Shown piece by piece: positions 4,543 to 5,422 of a stretch of DNA of 5,422 bases. The stretch covers positions 1 to 5,422 of the forward strand of contig JAHEAS010000288.1 of NCBI GenBank assembly GCA_024642645.1. Reading direction: 5' to 3'. Each line of letters starts with the position of its first letter. The stretch's first letter is position 1. This DNA comes from Saprospirales bacterium. Lineage in GTDB: Bacteria > Bacteroidota > Bacteroidia > Chitinophagales > Saprospiraceae. Position numbers and translations under genes: made by a program. The notes beneath the pieces were generated by a model, which made no database searches, was not told the origin of the DNA, and saw only the letters and a list, made by a program, of their open reading frames with translations.

Positions 4543-5422
4543 ATGATATACCAATCAATTTCCAATCGGCAGGTTTCCCAGTTGCTGAACGAAATAGCCA
4601 ACATGCTCGAAGTACAGGACGCCAACCCTCATCGCGTCCGCGCCTACCGCCGCGCCGCCGCCGTTGTGCTTCAACGGGAGGGTGATATTTCGGAAATCAT
4701 TAACAGCGGCGACGGGATAGCGCTGGAGAGCATTCCGGGCATTGGCGAAAGCCTCGCCCGCACCATCGAAGAATACGTAAAAACGGGCAAGTCGCAACTG
4801 CTCCAGCGCCTCATGGGTGAGGTGACACCGGAGGAGATCTTTGAGCAAGTCCCCGGCGTCGGTTCCGAATTCGCCCGGCGCATAGTCGTAGAACTGGGCC
4901 TTCGAACCTTGGAGGACCTAGAACAAGCCGCCCACGATGGGAGGCTGCTTCAGGTGGGAGGCTTTGGGAAAAAACGCGTGGAAGCCATTCAGACAAGCCT
5001 TGCTGGGATGCTGAGTAGCTATGCCCGCCGCAGCGCCATGCGGGCCATTCCGGAGGAAGGGCGCACTGATTTCAGACCAGATATCAGCCTGTTACTGGCG
5101 GTGGACGCGGAATACCGCCAAAAAGCAAGCGCGGGCGAGTTGAAAAAAATCTCCCCAAAACGCTTCAACCCCAATAAAGAGGCTTGGCTGCCTATCTACC
5201 ATTTAGACAAGGGTGGCTGGGCTTTTTCTGCACTGTTTTCAAATACCGCACGTGCCCATCAGCTCCACAAAACTGACGACTGGGTGGTGCTTTTTTATGA
5301 AAAAAATGGCAGAGAAGACCAAGCCACAGTGGTGACGGAAACGAGCGGCCCATTGGTGGGCAAGCGAGTAGTGCGTGGACGGGAGGAAGCCTGCAAGCGT
5401 TTTTACGAAGGTCGCCGAGGCA
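4543..5422 (+). CDS. PolX-like helix-hairpin-helix DNA-binding protein lacking a polymerase palm (3' end outside window)
   Basis: The frame is open from ATG 4543 to the window end (293 residues visible, no stop). An in-frame TAA at 4534-4536 makes this the first possible ATG. Residues 8-85 match the 8-kDa N-terminal domain of family X DNA polymerases: NRQVSQLLNEIANMLEV, NPHRVRAYRRAA, then the hairpin IPGIGESLA (64-72). Further HhH motifs are VPGVGSEFA (103-111) and VGGFGKKRV (138-146). These bind the DNA backbone without sequence specificity. From about residue 178 a different domain follows in place of the palm: ISLLLAVDAEYRQKA, KRFNPNKEAWLPI, GGWAFSALFSNTARAHQL (224-241), DDWVVLFYE, TVVTETSGPLVGKRVVRGRE (262-281). 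I recall this arrangement from other bacterial HhH proteins of about 300 aa, so the C-terminus is probably near. No catalytic Asp motif of Pol X is visible. A role in DNA binding or repair is inferred. The coding sequence is clearly GC-richer than the trio and has no Shine-Dalgarno sequence. Confidence 0.85.
   Translation, partial: MIYQSISNRQVSQLLNEIANMLEVQDANPHRVRAYRRAAAVVLQREGDISEIINSGDGIALESIPGIGESLARTIEEYVKTGKSQLLQRLMGEVTPEEIFEQVPGVGSEFARRIVVELGLRTLEDLEQAAHDGRLLQVGGFGKKRVEAIQTSLAGMLSSYARRSAMRAIPEEGRTDFRPDISLLLAVDAEYRQKASAGELKKISPKRFNPNKEAWLPIYHLDKGGWAFSALFSNTARAHQLHKTDDWVVLFYEKNGREDQATVVTETSGPLVGKRVVRGREEACKRFYEGRRG

Noticed and set aside
4455..4685. Plus-strand open frame of 76 codons across the MITE end
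   Set aside because: It begins inside the palindromic element and then runs out of frame over the HhH gene, with low-complexity Arg/Pro/Ser translation typical of a shadow frame.
4555..4996. Minus-strand open frames opposite the HhH gene
   Set aside because: These are shadows caused by the GC-rich coding strand; the + strand frame has clear HhH motifs throughout.
1..5422. CRISPR array, tRNA or rRNA genes
   Set aside because: No regularly spaced direct repeats, no cloverleaf-like segments and no rRNA-like sequence were seen on reading both strands.

Overview
The window looks like a chromosomal segment from a Bacteroidota bacterium, possibly of the Saprospirales type; that placement is inference. 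The grounds are AT-rich intergenic DNA, start codons with no recognisable Shine-Dalgarno sequence, a DUF6438-type domain, and secreted proteins with classical Sec signal peptides in tandem. All supported genes lie on the + strand.

Layout. (1) Bases 2-1081 hold the 3' part of a TPR-repeat protein gene whose start lies upstream of the window. (2) Bases 1082-1556 are a gene-poor spacer with a strong GC hairpin (1315-1336) and a nested inverted repeat (1410-1470). (3) Bases 1557-4301 hold three consecutive paralogous genes for small, cysteine-rich, exported proteins. The first two (203 and 196 aa) consist only of the shared domain. The third (348 aa) carries the same domain fused to a C-terminal DUF6438-type domain. 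I do not recognise the shared domain as a named family. Genes 1 and 2 also share their 5' leader, so they look like a tandem duplication that carried the translation-initiation region along. (4) The gap between genes 2 and 3 (3119-3254) holds a long imperfect hairpin and, just before it, a 13-bp sequence identical to one terminal repeat of the element further downstream. (5) Bases 4361-4535 are a 175-bp palindromic MITE-like element with ~20-bp terminal inverted repeats and a probable 7-bp target duplication. It sits immediately in front of the next start codon. (6) From 4543 to the window end runs a GC-richer gene, 3'-truncated, for a helix-hairpin-helix protein. It has the DNA-binding N-terminal part of family X DNA polymerases but a different C-terminal domain in place of a polymerase palm.

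How they may work together: the three exported paralogs are the coherent unit. Shared cysteines (five present in all three) suggest disulfide-stabilised or metal-binding extracytoplasmic domains with a beta-sandwich-like C-terminal half. Their function is unknown. The TPR gene and the HhH gene show no sequence-level link to the trio, and two intergenic regions have been reshaped by small repeats.
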